Positions 1 through 6,245 of a stretch of 6,245 nucleotides of DNA are shown here, piece after piece. The stretch is taken from the NCBI GenBank assembly GCA_016765235.1, contig JAESQH010000238.1, positions 1 to 6,245 on the forward strand, in the 5' to 3' direction. Made by a program: the position numbers and the translations under genes. Numbering within the stretch: position 1 is the stretch's first letter; each line of letters begins with the position of its first letter. The notes beneath the pieces are model-generated. The model saw nothing but the letters and a program-made list of their open reading frames with translations, made no database searches and had not been told where the DNA came from. This stretch comes from Paracoccaceae bacterium (GTDB lineage Bacteria; Pseudomonadota; Alphaproteobacteria; Rhodobacterales; Rhodobacteraceae).

Positions 1-1
1 A

Positions 2-1063
2 CTTCGCCAGACAATAGCTGACACTGTCGGCATAGGCGGCATCATGCGCGGACTGCGAACCGTTCCGCATTTGTGGAGTGTTTGCGACGATATGTTGGAG
101 GTTTGCCCCAACGCATTGATGCTGCAATATGTTAACCCAATGGCGATCAACACTTGGGCCATCGCGGCGAAATATCCGACAATCAAGCAAGTCGGGCTGT
201 GCCATTCGGTTCAAGGAACCGCCAAGGAGTTGGCTGGAGACCTTGGGATTGAAGTTGAAAACATGCGGTACCGCTCGGCTGGTATCAACCACATGGCGTA
301 TTACCTGAACTTGGAAGAGCGTTTGCCAGACGGAACTTATCGCGATCTCTATCCCGCGTTAAAAGAAGGGTACGCGTCGGGCGAGCTTGTTCCAAAAACA
401 AACCCACACTCGCCAAGATGTCCGAATTTGGTGCGTTACGAAATGTTGATGCGAGTGGGGTATTTTGTTACCGAAAGTTCAGAACACTTTGCTGAATATA
501 CACCGTACTTCATCAAGAACGGTCGCGAAGACATTATCGAGCGTTTTGGTATACCACTCGATGAATATCCCAAGCGTTGTGTTGAACAAATCGCTGACTG
601 GAATTCACAGGCCGAGGATTTTCGCAGAGCCGACCGGATAGACGTTAAACAATCGCACGAATATGCGGCGACAATCATGAATGCGATTGCGACAGATACC
701 AGCGTTGTTATTTATGGCAATGTCGCAAACCACGGATACATACCGCAACTGCCTGATGGTTGCGCCGTCGAAGTACCCTGCTTGGTGGATGCAAATGGAA
801 TTCAGCCAACAGTAGTGAATGACATACCACCGCAACTGATTGCCTTGATGCGTACAAATATTAATGTACAGGAACTGACCGTTGCGGCATTAGTAAACGA
901 AGATATCGACAACATTTATCACGCAGCGATGCTTGATCCGCATACGGCGGCAGAACTGGATCTTGACCAGATTTGGACAATGGTAAGTGAGATGATTACC
1001 GCGCACGGTGATTGGTTGCCTGAATGGGCACAAGACGCCACCTTACGGAAAGAAATTGCATGA
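2..1063 (+). CDS. melA: Alpha-galactosidase, glycoside hydrolase family 4 (MelA type), 5'-truncated by window edge
   Basis: The frame is open from base 2, and residues before the Met at 44 (TIADTVGIGGI) already match the GH4 family, so that Met is internal and roughly the first 100 residues of a ~450-residue protein lie outside the window. The remaining 353 residues closely resemble E. coli MelA throughout. GH4 enzymes hydrolyse glycosides in the cytoplasm by an unusual NAD+- and Mn2+-dependent redox-elimination mechanism. The expected metal ligands are visible: Cys in GLCHSVQGT (codon 200-202) and His in AGINHMAYY (codon 290-292). The probable catalytic-base Tyr lies in HEYAATIMNA (codon 662-664). 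The motifs YVNPMAINTW, SSEHFAEYTPYF, EYPKRCVEQ and CLVDANGIQPT are also MelA-like. The nucleotide-binding N-terminus is not visible. Its stop overlaps the dehydratase start in ATGA. Context supports release of galactose from an alpha-galactoside; the natural substrate is unknown. Confidence 0.95.
   Translation, partial: LRQTIADTVGIGGIMRGLRTVPHLWSVCDDMLEVCPNALMLQYVNPMAINTWAIAAKYPTIKQVGLCHSVQGTAKELAGDLGIEVENMRYRSAGINHMAYYLNLEERLPDGTYRDLYPALKEGYASGELVPKTNPHSPRCPNLVRYEMLMRVGYFVTESSEHFAEYTPYFIKNGREDIIERFGIPLDEYPKRCVEQIADWNSQAEDFRRADRIDVKQSHEYAATIMNAIATDTSVVIYGNVANHGYIPQLPDGCAVEVPCLVDANGIQPTVVNDIPPQLIALMRTNINVQELTVAALVNEDIDNIYHAAMLDPHTAAELDLDQIWTMVSEMITAHGDWLPEWAQDATLRKEIA
1047..1052 (+). promoter_or_regulatory. 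Ribosome binding site for the dehydratase
   Basis: GGAAAG lies 7 bases before the ATG at 1060, inside the end of melA. This supports the start at 1060 over the in-frame ATG at 1024. The 12 extra residues from 1024 would lie wholly inside melA and do not look like the family N-terminus. Confidence 0.55.
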
Positions 1064-2775
1064 CTGACAAGACAAACCGCCGCTCGCAAAACTGGTACGG
1101 GAAACAGGACAAAGACGGGTTTATTCATCGTAGCTGGATGAAAAACCAAGGTTTTCCGGACCATGTGTTTGATGGGCGTCCAATCATCGGAATTTGCAAC
1201 ACTTGGTCTGAACTTACGCCCTGCAATTCCGGTCTGCGCACGCTAGCCGAAGGCGTGAAGCGTGGTGTGTGGGAGGCTGGTGGATTTCCTGTTGAGTTTC
1301 CTGTCATGTCCCTTGGCGAGACACAGATGAAACCAACCGCGATGTTGTTTCGCAACTTGTTGGCAATGGACGTTGAAGAAAGCATTCGGGCTTACGGCAT
1401 CGACGGTGTCGTGCTGCTGGGCGGATGTGACAAGACCACACCTGGTCAGTTGATGGGCGCGGCGAGCGTGGATTTACCAACAATCGTCGTGTCGTCAGGC
1501 CCAATGTTGAATGGCAAATTCAAAGGCAAAGATATAGGGTCCGGAACCGATGTTTGGCGTTTTTCCGAAGATGTTCGTGCGGGCGAGATGACCTTGCAAG
1601 ATTTCATGGCCGCTGAATCCGGCATGAGCCGATCTGCCGGTGTTTGTATGACGATGGGTACGGCCTCGACCATGGCCAGTCTTGTTGAAGCGATGGGGTT
1701 GAGCCTGCCGACAAACGCAGCCTTGCCCGCAGTTGATGCGCGCCGTATGGCGCTGGCGCATCTTACAGGTAAACGCATCGTCGAGATGGTGGACGAGGAT
1801 CTGAAACTGTCCAAAGTGTTGACTAAGGCGAGTTTCGAAAACGCAATATTGGCGAATGCAGCGGTGGGCGGGTCCTCCAATGCTGTAGTGCATTTGCTGG
1901 CATTGGCTGGGCGTGCCGAAGTGGATTTGACGCTCAAAGATTTTGAAATCGGTGGCGAGATTCCCTTACTGGTTAACTGCATGCCATCCGGCAAATACTT
2001 GATGGAAGACTTTTGCTATGCGGGTGGCGTTCCGGCGGTTCTTGCACAACTGAGCGATAAATTGCGGCCCGCCTTTACGGTAATGGGCAAAGATATATCG
2101 AGCTATTACGAGGGTGCCGAGATTTACAACAACGATGTTATCCGGACAATTGACAATCCGGTTAAACCCGCCGCGGGCTTGCGTGTCTTGCGTGGGAACC
2201 TTGCTCCGGACGGGGCGATTATCAAGCCGTCCGCCGCTTCGGATCACTTGTTGGAACACGAGGGGTCAGCGTATGTTTTTGAAAACATTGAAGATATGAA
2301 AACCAATATTGATCGTCCTGATTTGCCTGTCGATGAAAACACAATTCTGGTTCTAAAGGGGTGTGGGCCAAAGGGATATCCGGGGATGCCCGAAGTTGGC
2401 AACATGCCGGTCCCGCAGGTTCTGGTTGAAAAAGGCGTCCGCGATATGGTTCGTGTTTCGGACGGGCGGATGTCTGGCACAGCGTATGGAACGGTGGTTC
2501 TGCATGTCACACCGGAATCAAACGCCGGTGGAACGCTCGGATTGGTGAAAACCGGCGATCGTATCCGGCTTAGTGTCAAAAACGGAATTCTGGAGCTATT
2601 AGTTTCCGACGCTGAACTGGATGAGCGCAGAAAAACTTGGGCGCCGGAGGAATCCGTTTATTCCCGAGGATATGCAAAACTTTATATCGACCATGTTTTA
2701 CAGGCGGACCGCGGCGCGGACCTCGACTTTTTGGTTGGGAAAGACACACGCCTAGTTACACGGGAGTCGCACTAA
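1060..2775 (+). CDS. IlvD/Edd-family sugar-acid dehydratase, probably D-galactonate dehydratase
   Basis: The 571-residue protein belongs to the IlvD/Edd family and resembles the Rhizobium L-arabonate dehydratase along its whole length, with similar size. Three Cys expected to bind a [2Fe-2S] cluster are present: C55 (TPCNSG), C123 (GGCDKTTP) and C196 (GVCMTMGTAS). Their spacing (68 and 73) equals that of the Rhizobium enzyme as I recall it. K125 fits the carbamylated Mg-binding Lys, E87 a metal ligand, and S472 (RMSGTAYGT) the catalytic base. The protein ends in Ser-His, as is common in this clade. These enzymes convert aldonic acids to 2-keto-3-deoxy acids. Neighbouring dgoK and dgoA point to galactonate as substrate, in place of the enolase-type DgoD. 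Arabonate, fuconate or a mixed specificity cannot be excluded. ATG overlaps the melA stop by 4 bases; the stop overlaps the SDR start by 1 base. Confidence 0.92.
   Translation: MTDKTNRRSQNWYGKQDKDGFIHRSWMKNQGFPDHVFDGRPIIGICNTWSELTPCNSGLRTLAEGVKRGVWEAGGFPVEFPVMSLGETQMKPTAMLFRNLLAMDVEESIRAYGIDGVVLLGGCDKTTPGQLMGAASVDLPTIVVSSGPMLNGKFKGKDIGSGTDVWRFSEDVRAGEMTLQDFMAAESGMSRSAGVCMTMGTASTMASLVEAMGLSLPTNAALPAVDARRMALAHLTGKRIVEMVDEDLKLSKVLTKASFENAILANAAVGGSSNAVVHLLALAGRAEVDLTLKDFEIGGEIPLLVNCMPSGKYLMEDFCYAGGVPAVLAQLSDKLRPAFTVMGKDISSYYEGAEIYNNDVIRTIDNPVKPAAGLRVLRGNLAPDGAIIKPSAASDHLLEHEGSAYVFENIEDMKTNIDRPDLPVDENTILVLKGCGPKGYPGMPEVGNMPVPQVLVEKGVRDMVRVSDGRMSGTAYGTVVLHVTPESNAGGTLGLVKTGDRIRLSVKNGILELLVSDAELDERRKTWAPEESVYSRGYAKLYIDHVLQADRGADLDFLVGKDTRLVTRESH
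2762..2766 (+). promoter_or_regulatory. Ribosome binding site for the SDR gene
   Basis: GGGAG ends 8 bases before the ATG at 2775 and fixes that start. The longer frame from 2637 adds 46 residues that only shadow the dehydratase and lack SDR character. Confidence 0.6.
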
Positions 2776-3545
2776 TGTCTGAATTTGTTACGTTCCACGA
2801 TCTAAAAGGCAAAAGTGTATTTATTACCGGCGGCGGCGCGGGAATAGGCGCTTCGCTTACTGACGGATTTATGGAACAAGGCGCGAATGTTGCCTTTGTC
2901 CAACGCTCCGATTCAACGAAATTCGTCGCTGAAATGGAAGCGAAGCACGGCCGTACCCCCTTCTTTATCAAATGTGACATCACTGATGTTGCCGCTTTGC
3001 ACTCCGCAATGGAAAAGGCTGAAGCGGCGCACGGACCAATTACCGTGGTTGTGAATAACGCCGGGAATGACACGCGCCATTCTATTGCCGAAATGACCCC
3101 GGAAAAATGGGATCAGGGGATGGATGTTAACTTACGCCCGCATTTCTTTACCGCGCAGGCTGCCGCCGACGGAATGAAAACTGCGGGTGGCGGTGCAATC
3201 ATCAACTTTTCGTCCATATCCTACATGATGGGTAACGCTGGATATCCCGCCTATGTGACGTCGAAAGCGGCGATAACGGGCCTAACGCGCGCGCTCGCGC
3301 GGGAGCTTGGGCCTGATGGCATTCGCGTAAACACGCTCATGCCCGGATGGGTGCTCACAAAACGCCAGATGGACCTATGGGCAAGCGAGGAAAGTCTGGC
3401 CGCACATCTGGAACGGCAATGTCTAAAGGAACACCTGAAGGCGCGCGATATTGTCGATGCAACGTTGTTTTTGGCGTCGGAGGCCAGCCGGATGATGACA
3501 GGACAAGCTCTTGTAGTCGATGGTGGTGTGGTGGTGACGGGATGA
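2775..3545 (+). CDS. SDR-family sugar 1-dehydrogenase, probably D-galactose dehydrogenase
   Basis: The 256-residue protein is a classical short-chain dehydrogenase of usual length. The Rossmann glycine motif TGGGAGIG is at 18-25, D68 follows the third strand, and NNAG is at 94-97. The catalytic tetrad is N119, S147, Y160 and K164 (YVTSK). The C-terminal part (PGWVLTKRQ, QCLKEHLKARDIVDATLFLAS, VVDGG) resembles sugar dehydrogenases such as Caulobacter xylose dehydrogenase. The expected reaction is oxidation of an aldose at C1 to the aldonolactone in the cytoplasm. The neighbouring alpha-galactosidase and lactonase suggest galactose to galactonolactone. Galactose specificity is inferred from context; L-fucose or L-arabinose dehydrogenase are alternatives. 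The end of the second strand reads FVQRSD, without the acidic residue typical of NAD-specific SDRs at that place. Start TAATG overlaps the dehydratase stop; its own stop overlaps dgoK in ATGA. Confidence 0.88.
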   Translation: MSEFVTFHDLKGKSVFITGGGAGIGASLTDGFMEQGANVAFVQRSDSTKFVAEMEAKHGRTPFFIKCDITDVAALHSAMEKAEAAHGPITVVVNNAGNDTRHSIAEMTPEKWDQGMDVNLRPHFFTAQAAADGMKTAGGGAIINFSSISYMMGNAGYPAYVTSKAAITGLTRALARELGPDGIRVNTLMPGWVLTKRQMDLWASEESLAAHLERQCLKEHLKARDIVDATLFLASEASRMMTGQALVVDGGVVVTG

Positions 3546-4456
3546 ATGAATTGGGCAAAATCGAACCGGATTGGATTGCCGTAGATTGGGGCACAACGCA
3601 TCTGCGTGCGTGGGCAATGTCAAATGAAGGAGAGGTTCTGGAGTCGGCTACATCTGAAGCAGGAATGTCGAAATTATCCACAGGTGCGTTTGAATCAGCT
3701 TTGATGAATATTATATCCGGTTGGTTGGCGGATGGCGAAATCACACCGGTTGTGTCGTGTGGTATGGTCGGCTCGCGCCAAGGTTGGATCGAAGCACCGT
3801 ATCGAGTTGCACCATGTGAACCTATTGACCATTCTCCTTTGACACGCGCGCAAACAACCGATTCACGGATCGAATTTTATGTCGTGCCGGGTATCAAACA
3901 AACCTCTCCGGCAGACGTGATGCGCGGTGAGGAAACGCAAATTGCCGGATTACTTGCTCAAGAACCGGATTTTGACGGCGTGGTATGCTTGCCCGGAACC
4001 CATACAAAATGGGTGCGAATAAGCGCAGGCGAAGTAGTGCACTTTTCGACCTATCTAACGGGTGAGCTGTTTTCACTTTTGTCGTCGAAATCTGTATTGC
4101 GACATTCCATTGCGCAAAACGGCTGGGATGCCATCGCGTTTAAAGCCGCAATCGATGATGCAATCACAAAACCATCAACCATCGCAGCACGATTGTTTTT
4201 GCTGCGATCCGAGGCACTTATTTCAGACCTGTCTCCCGAAACCGCACGTGCGCGACTGTCAGGGTATCTGATCGGCCTCGAGCTTGGCGCGGCACGTCAA
4301 TATTGGTTGGGGCAAAACGTGGTTATCATTGGTGATGAAAAAATATCTGGCGCTTATTACAGCGCGATAAGCGCGCAGGGATGGGCACCTAAAAAATACG
4401 AGGCACAGCTTATGACGCTCGCCGGAATATCGAGCGCATATCTAAAAATCAGATAA
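3542..4456 (+). CDS. dgoK: 2-keto-3-deoxygalactonate kinase (DgoK)
   Basis: The 304-residue protein matches the DgoK family (E. coli about 292 residues). The N-terminal phosphate-binding motif is VDWGTTHLRAW. Further family blocks are CGMVGSRQGWIEAPY, DVMRGEETQIAGLL, LPGTHTKWV, STYLTGELFSLL, SGYLIGLELGAA and VIIGDEKISGAYY. It phosphorylates 2-keto-3-deoxygalactonate with ATP to the 6-phosphate, the fourth oxidative step of the De Ley-Doudoroff route, in the cytoplasm. The start at 3542 is chosen because the family motif begins shortly after it, and because the frame upstream (from 3347) only shadows the SDR gene. The ATG overlaps the SDR stop by 4 bases. The Shine-Dalgarno is weak (GGTGGTG, 3530-3536), so coupling to SDR translation is likely. 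It ends with tandem stops TAA TAG. Confidence 0.95.
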   Translation: MNELGKIEPDWIAVDWGTTHLRAWAMSNEGEVLESATSEAGMSKLSTGAFESALMNIISGWLADGEITPVVSCGMVGSRQGWIEAPYRVAPCEPIDHSPLTRAQTTDSRIEFYVVPGIKQTSPADVMRGEETQIAGLLAQEPDFDGVVCLPGTHTKWVRISAGEVVHFSTYLTGELFSLLSSKSVLRHSIAQNGWDAIAFKAAIDDAITKPSTIAARLFLLRSEALISDLSPETARARLSGYLIGLELGAARQYWLGQNVVIIGDEKISGAYYSAISAQGWAPKKYEAQLMTLAGISSAYLKIR

Positions 4457-4457
4457 T

Positions 4458-4462
4458 AGGGA
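4458..4462 (+). promoter_or_regulatory. dgoA: Ribosome binding site for dgoA
   Basis: AGGGA in the 14-base dgoK-dgoA gap sits 8 bases before the ATG. This is the only intergenic gap in the operon, so dgoA may start translation independently of its neighbour. Confidence 0.65.
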
Positions 4463-4470
4463 TATATTAA

Positions 4471-5079
4471 ATGAGTAGAAATTTGATCGCAATTTTACGC
4501 GGTATACGCTCGAATGAAGCCCTCGCAATTGGTGGCGCTTTGATCGAGGTGGGCATTACCAAAATCGAAGTCCCGATGAATTCGCCAGAACCGTTGAAAA
4601 GCATCGAGCTGTTGGTAAACGAGTTTTCCGATGTCGCGGAATTTGGCGCAGGAACGGTTCTTAGCGTAGAACAAGTGAAGCAGATTTCAGCCACGGGCGC
4701 CGCATTGATCGTTTCGCCAAACTGCGATCCTGACATTATTGACACGACCAAAGCGCTTGGGATGAAATCCTATCCGGGGGTGCTGACGCCAAGTGAATGC
4801 TTTACGGCGCTGAAGCATAATGCAGACGGGTTGAAGGTTTTTCCCGCATTCCAGATGGGTATAGATGGCTTGAAGGCCATTCGCGCGGTTCTTCCCGCCG
4901 AGACCGAAGTATTTATGGTTGGCGGTGTCGGACCCGCAAACTTTGCAAACTGGATTGATGCAGGTGCAAACGGATTTGGGCTGGGCTCATCGCTATACAA
5001 ACCCGGCCGGACAGCAGATGAAATATCGCAAGTTGCGCAAGAAATCGTGAAAGCATTTGACGAGGCCCAATCTAAATGA
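4471..5079 (+). CDS. dgoA: 2-keto-3-deoxy-6-phosphogalactonate aldolase (DgoA)
   Basis: The 202-residue protein is a class I aldolase of the KDPG/KDPGal family (E. coli DgoA is 205 residues). The Schiff-base lysine is K122 in GLKVFPAFQMG, the catalytic glutamate is E33 in IEVPMNSP, and R10 in AILRGI fits the substrate-carboxylate arginine. FGAGTVLS and GLGSSLY are family glycine and phosphate-contact regions. It splits 2-keto-3-deoxy-6-phosphogalactonate into pyruvate and D-glyceraldehyde 3-phosphate. V150 in FMVGGV aligns with the Val reported in E. coli DgoA where KDPG aldolase (Eda) has Thr. Together with adjacent dgoK, this favours the galacto-configured substrate over KDPG. The stop overlaps the lactonase start in ATGA. 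The order after dgoK matches the pathway order. Confidence 0.95.
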   Translation: MSRNLIAILRGIRSNEALAIGGALIEVGITKIEVPMNSPEPLKSIELLVNEFSDVAEFGAGTVLSVEQVKQISATGAALIVSPNCDPDIIDTTKALGMKSYPGVLTPSECFTALKHNADGLKVFPAFQMGIDGLKAIRAVLPAETEVFMVGGVGPANFANWIDAGANGFGLGSSLYKPGRTADEISQVAQEIVKAFDEAQSK

Positions 5080-5942
5080 CCGCACAAATATTTGACCACA
5101 CTGCTTGCGAATTAGGGGAAGGTCCTCTGTGGCACCCACTGCACAATGAGCTATTCTGGTTCGATATATTGGGTAAAACCCTACATTGCCGAGGCGGACA
5201 AACGACAAAATCTTGGCGATTTCCGGAGCATGTATCCGCCGCCGGCTGGGTTGACGAAAACACTTTGTTGGTGGCTAGCGAAACGGCATTGCTAAGGTTT
5301 GAAATGGACACCGGTAATTCGGAAATCGTACATTCACTGGAAGCAGATAACCCGATTACGCGCTCAAATGACGGTCGCGCCGACCCGTGGGGCGGTTTCT
5401 GGATAGGAACCATGGGGAAAAACGCCGAGAAGGATGCAGGCGCAATTCATCGATACTTCCAAGGCGAGCTTCGCGTGCTCTACCCCCGAATTACAATATC
5501 CAACGCGATATGTTTCTCACCCGAGCGCCGCTATGCCTATTTCGCGGACACGGCGCAGTCAAAAATCTGGCGGCAAACCCTGGGTGAAAAAGATGGTTGG
5601 CCACTTGGTGACGCCGAAGTATTTCTCGATTTCACCAATACCGATATCAATCCTGACGGCGCGGTATGCGATAGCGAAGGGTACCTGTGGAATGCACAAT
5701 GGGGCTCCGCGAGATTAGCCCGATGTTCACCTGACGGTGTGTTTGTAGGTGAAGTCAGATTACCGACCGACAATATCACCTGCCCATCATTCGGCGGCCC
5801 AAAACTAAAAACATTATTCGCGACTTCAGCATTGCAAGGATTAAGCAACTATCATCAAAGATCACAAACCGATGCAGGCAAAACCTTTGTCAGCAATGTC
5901 GATGTTTCCGGTCAGCAAGAACATCAAGTATTAATTGTTTAA
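5076..5942 (+). CDS. SMP-30/gluconolactonase-family lactonase, probably galactonolactonase
   Basis: The 288-residue protein is an SMP-30/regucalcin-type six-bladed beta-propeller of usual length. Expected divalent-metal ligands are E15 (LGEGPLWH), N143 (ISNAICFSP) and D194 (INPDGAVCD). N98 in RSNDGRADPWGGFWIGTM is the fourth conserved active-site position. The block DSEGYLWNAQWGSARLARCSPDG is typical of bacterial sugar lactonases, including Caulobacter XylC. It hydrolyses an aldonolactone to the free acid. Between the SDR dehydrogenase and the dehydratase steps, the likely substrate is D-galactono-lactone, but the family is often promiscuous. No signal peptide is seen, so it should act in the cytoplasm. 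The ATG overlaps the dgoA stop by 4 bases, with a GAGG at 5062-5065 as a possible Shine-Dalgarno. It appears to be the last gene of the operon in this window. Confidence 0.92.
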   Translation: MTAQIFDHTACELGEGPLWHPLHNELFWFDILGKTLHCRGGQTTKSWRFPEHVSAAGWVDENTLLVASETALLRFEMDTGNSEIVHSLEADNPITRSNDGRADPWGGFWIGTMGKNAEKDAGAIHRYFQGELRVLYPRITISNAICFSPERRYAYFADTAQSKIWRQTLGEKDGWPLGDAEVFLDFTNTDINPDGAVCDSEGYLWNAQWGSARLARCSPDGVFVGEVRLPTDNITCPSFGGPKLKTLFATSALQGLSNYHQRSQTDAGKTFVSNVDVSGQQEHQVLIV

Positions 5943-6245
5943 TAGATTAACAGTTTAGTAGGTGCTGCCCGAGTAATTCAAACTAGCATTCATTTTCCCA
6001 AGGCTGCGAAACTATGCGGAACAAAACTTTCTTCACTCGAGAAGAACAGCGTTGGAGCGGCCCGAGCGCAAATTTGAATCACCGAGGCGCGGGCTTGTAG
6101 ATATCAGGAAATGTCCACTTTGAAAGGGTGCGCTACAACAACAAAACCGGCTTCGAACGTCAGCTTCCGGCCTATTCTGCTGAAAAACTCGAAGATTTGA
6201 GTGTGCTGGTTGGCGGGTGAATTTGTTTACTCCCCGCTTTCACAC
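5943..6245. other. Intergenic tail without a recognisable gene; possible degenerate repeat
   Basis: About 300 bases follow the lactonase with no ORF that looks like a known protein on either strand. One forward frame runs from an ATG at 6014 to a TAG at 6098, then stays open from 6101 to a TGA at 6218. The second part contains VRYNNKTGFERQLPAYSAEK. I cannot assign this to a family; it may be a remnant or chance. Weak hairpins occur: 6029-6046 (TTCTTC/GAAGAA), 6060-6094 (GCCC-GCGC/GCGC-GGGC with a 2-base bulge) and 6213-6237 (GCGGG/CCCGC). None is followed by a good T-run, so no clear terminator is called. An A+T-rich near-palindrome overlaps the lactonase stop (5936-5952). Confidence 0.5.

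Noticed and set aside
44..46. ATG as the start of the alpha-galactosidase
   Set aside because: The frame is open back to base 2 and the upstream residues match the GH4 family, so this Met (MRGLRT) is internal; the real start is outside the window.
1024..1059. Upstream in-frame start for the dehydratase
   Set aside because: It lies inside melA and adds 12 unconserved residues. The ATG at 1060 has a Shine-Dalgarno and the ATGA overlap typical of this operon.
1446..1994. 182-codon open frame on the minus strand
   Set aside because: It is wholly antisense to the well-supported dehydratase and has no recognisable domain. Like the other minus-strand frames in the window, it reflects codon bias of the real gene.
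2637..2774. N-terminal extension of the SDR protein
   Set aside because: The 46 extra residues are the shadow of the dehydratase 3' end. The SDR fold begins right after the ATG at 2775, which has a GGGAG.
3347..3541. N-terminal extension of DgoK
   Set aside because: These 65 residues are a shadow of the SDR gene and unlike any kinase; DgoK family similarity starts just after 3542.
5936..5952. A+T-rich near-palindrome at the lactonase stop as an operator
   Set aside because: It is imperfect, purely A+T-rich, overlaps the stop codon, and there is no promoter or regulator gene beside it.
6029..6046. TTCTTC/GAAGAA hairpin as an operon terminator
   Set aside because: The stem is A/T-rich and only 6 pairs, with no following T-run; thermodynamically weak and probably chance.
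1..6245. CRISPR array, tRNA, rRNA or phage-defence genes
   Set aside because: I found no regularly spaced repeats, no tRNA-like cloverleaf and no defence-type domains; coding space is fully used by the sugar operon.

Overview
The window is one tightly packed forward-strand catabolic operon, cut at its 5' end, followed by about 300 bases without a convincing gene. From left to right it holds the 3' part of a GH4 alpha-galactosidase (MelA type), an IlvD/Edd-family sugar-acid dehydratase, an SDR-family sugar dehydrogenase, 2-keto-3-deoxygalactonate kinase (DgoK), 2-keto-3-deoxy-6-phosphogalactonate aldolase (DgoA) and an SMP-30/gluconolactonase-family lactonase. All six reading frames are open, and the key catalytic residues I looked for are present.

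The genes spell out a complete De Ley-Doudoroff route. An alpha-galactoside is hydrolysed in the cytoplasm by MelA. Galactose is oxidised to galactonolactone by the SDR enzyme, and the ring is opened to galactonate by the lactonase. The IlvD/Edd enzyme dehydrates galactonate to 2-keto-3-deoxygalactonate, DgoK phosphorylates it, and DgoA cleaves it to pyruvate and glyceraldehyde 3-phosphate. The pathway assignment is inferred from family membership and co-location. The exact substrates of the dehydratase, dehydrogenase and lactonase are not proven by sequence. The dehydratase and the dehydrogenase come from different families than the classical enzymes for these steps (enolase-superfamily DgoD; Gfo/Idh/MocA-type galactose dehydrogenase).

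Four of the five junctions overlap by 1 or 4 bases (ATGA, TAATG, ATGA, ATGA). Only dgoK-dgoA has a gap (14 bases), with tandem stop codons and its own Shine-Dalgarno sequence. This implies one transcript with translational coupling. The promoter, any regulator and any transporter lie outside the window, most likely upstream of melA.

Base composition is moderate (roughly half G+C by eye). The SDR and lactonase resemble alphaproteobacterial sugar-oxidation enzymes such as the Caulobacter xylose pathway, and the dehydratase resembles the Rhizobium L-arabonate dehydratase. Together these suggest an alphaproteobacterium, possibly a marine Rhodobacterales-like one; this is an inference from recalled family sequences. 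The 3' tail (5943 to 6245) shows no recognisable gene or strong terminator. It contains a frame interrupted by one stop and weak hairpins, and may be a degenerate or dispersed repeat.
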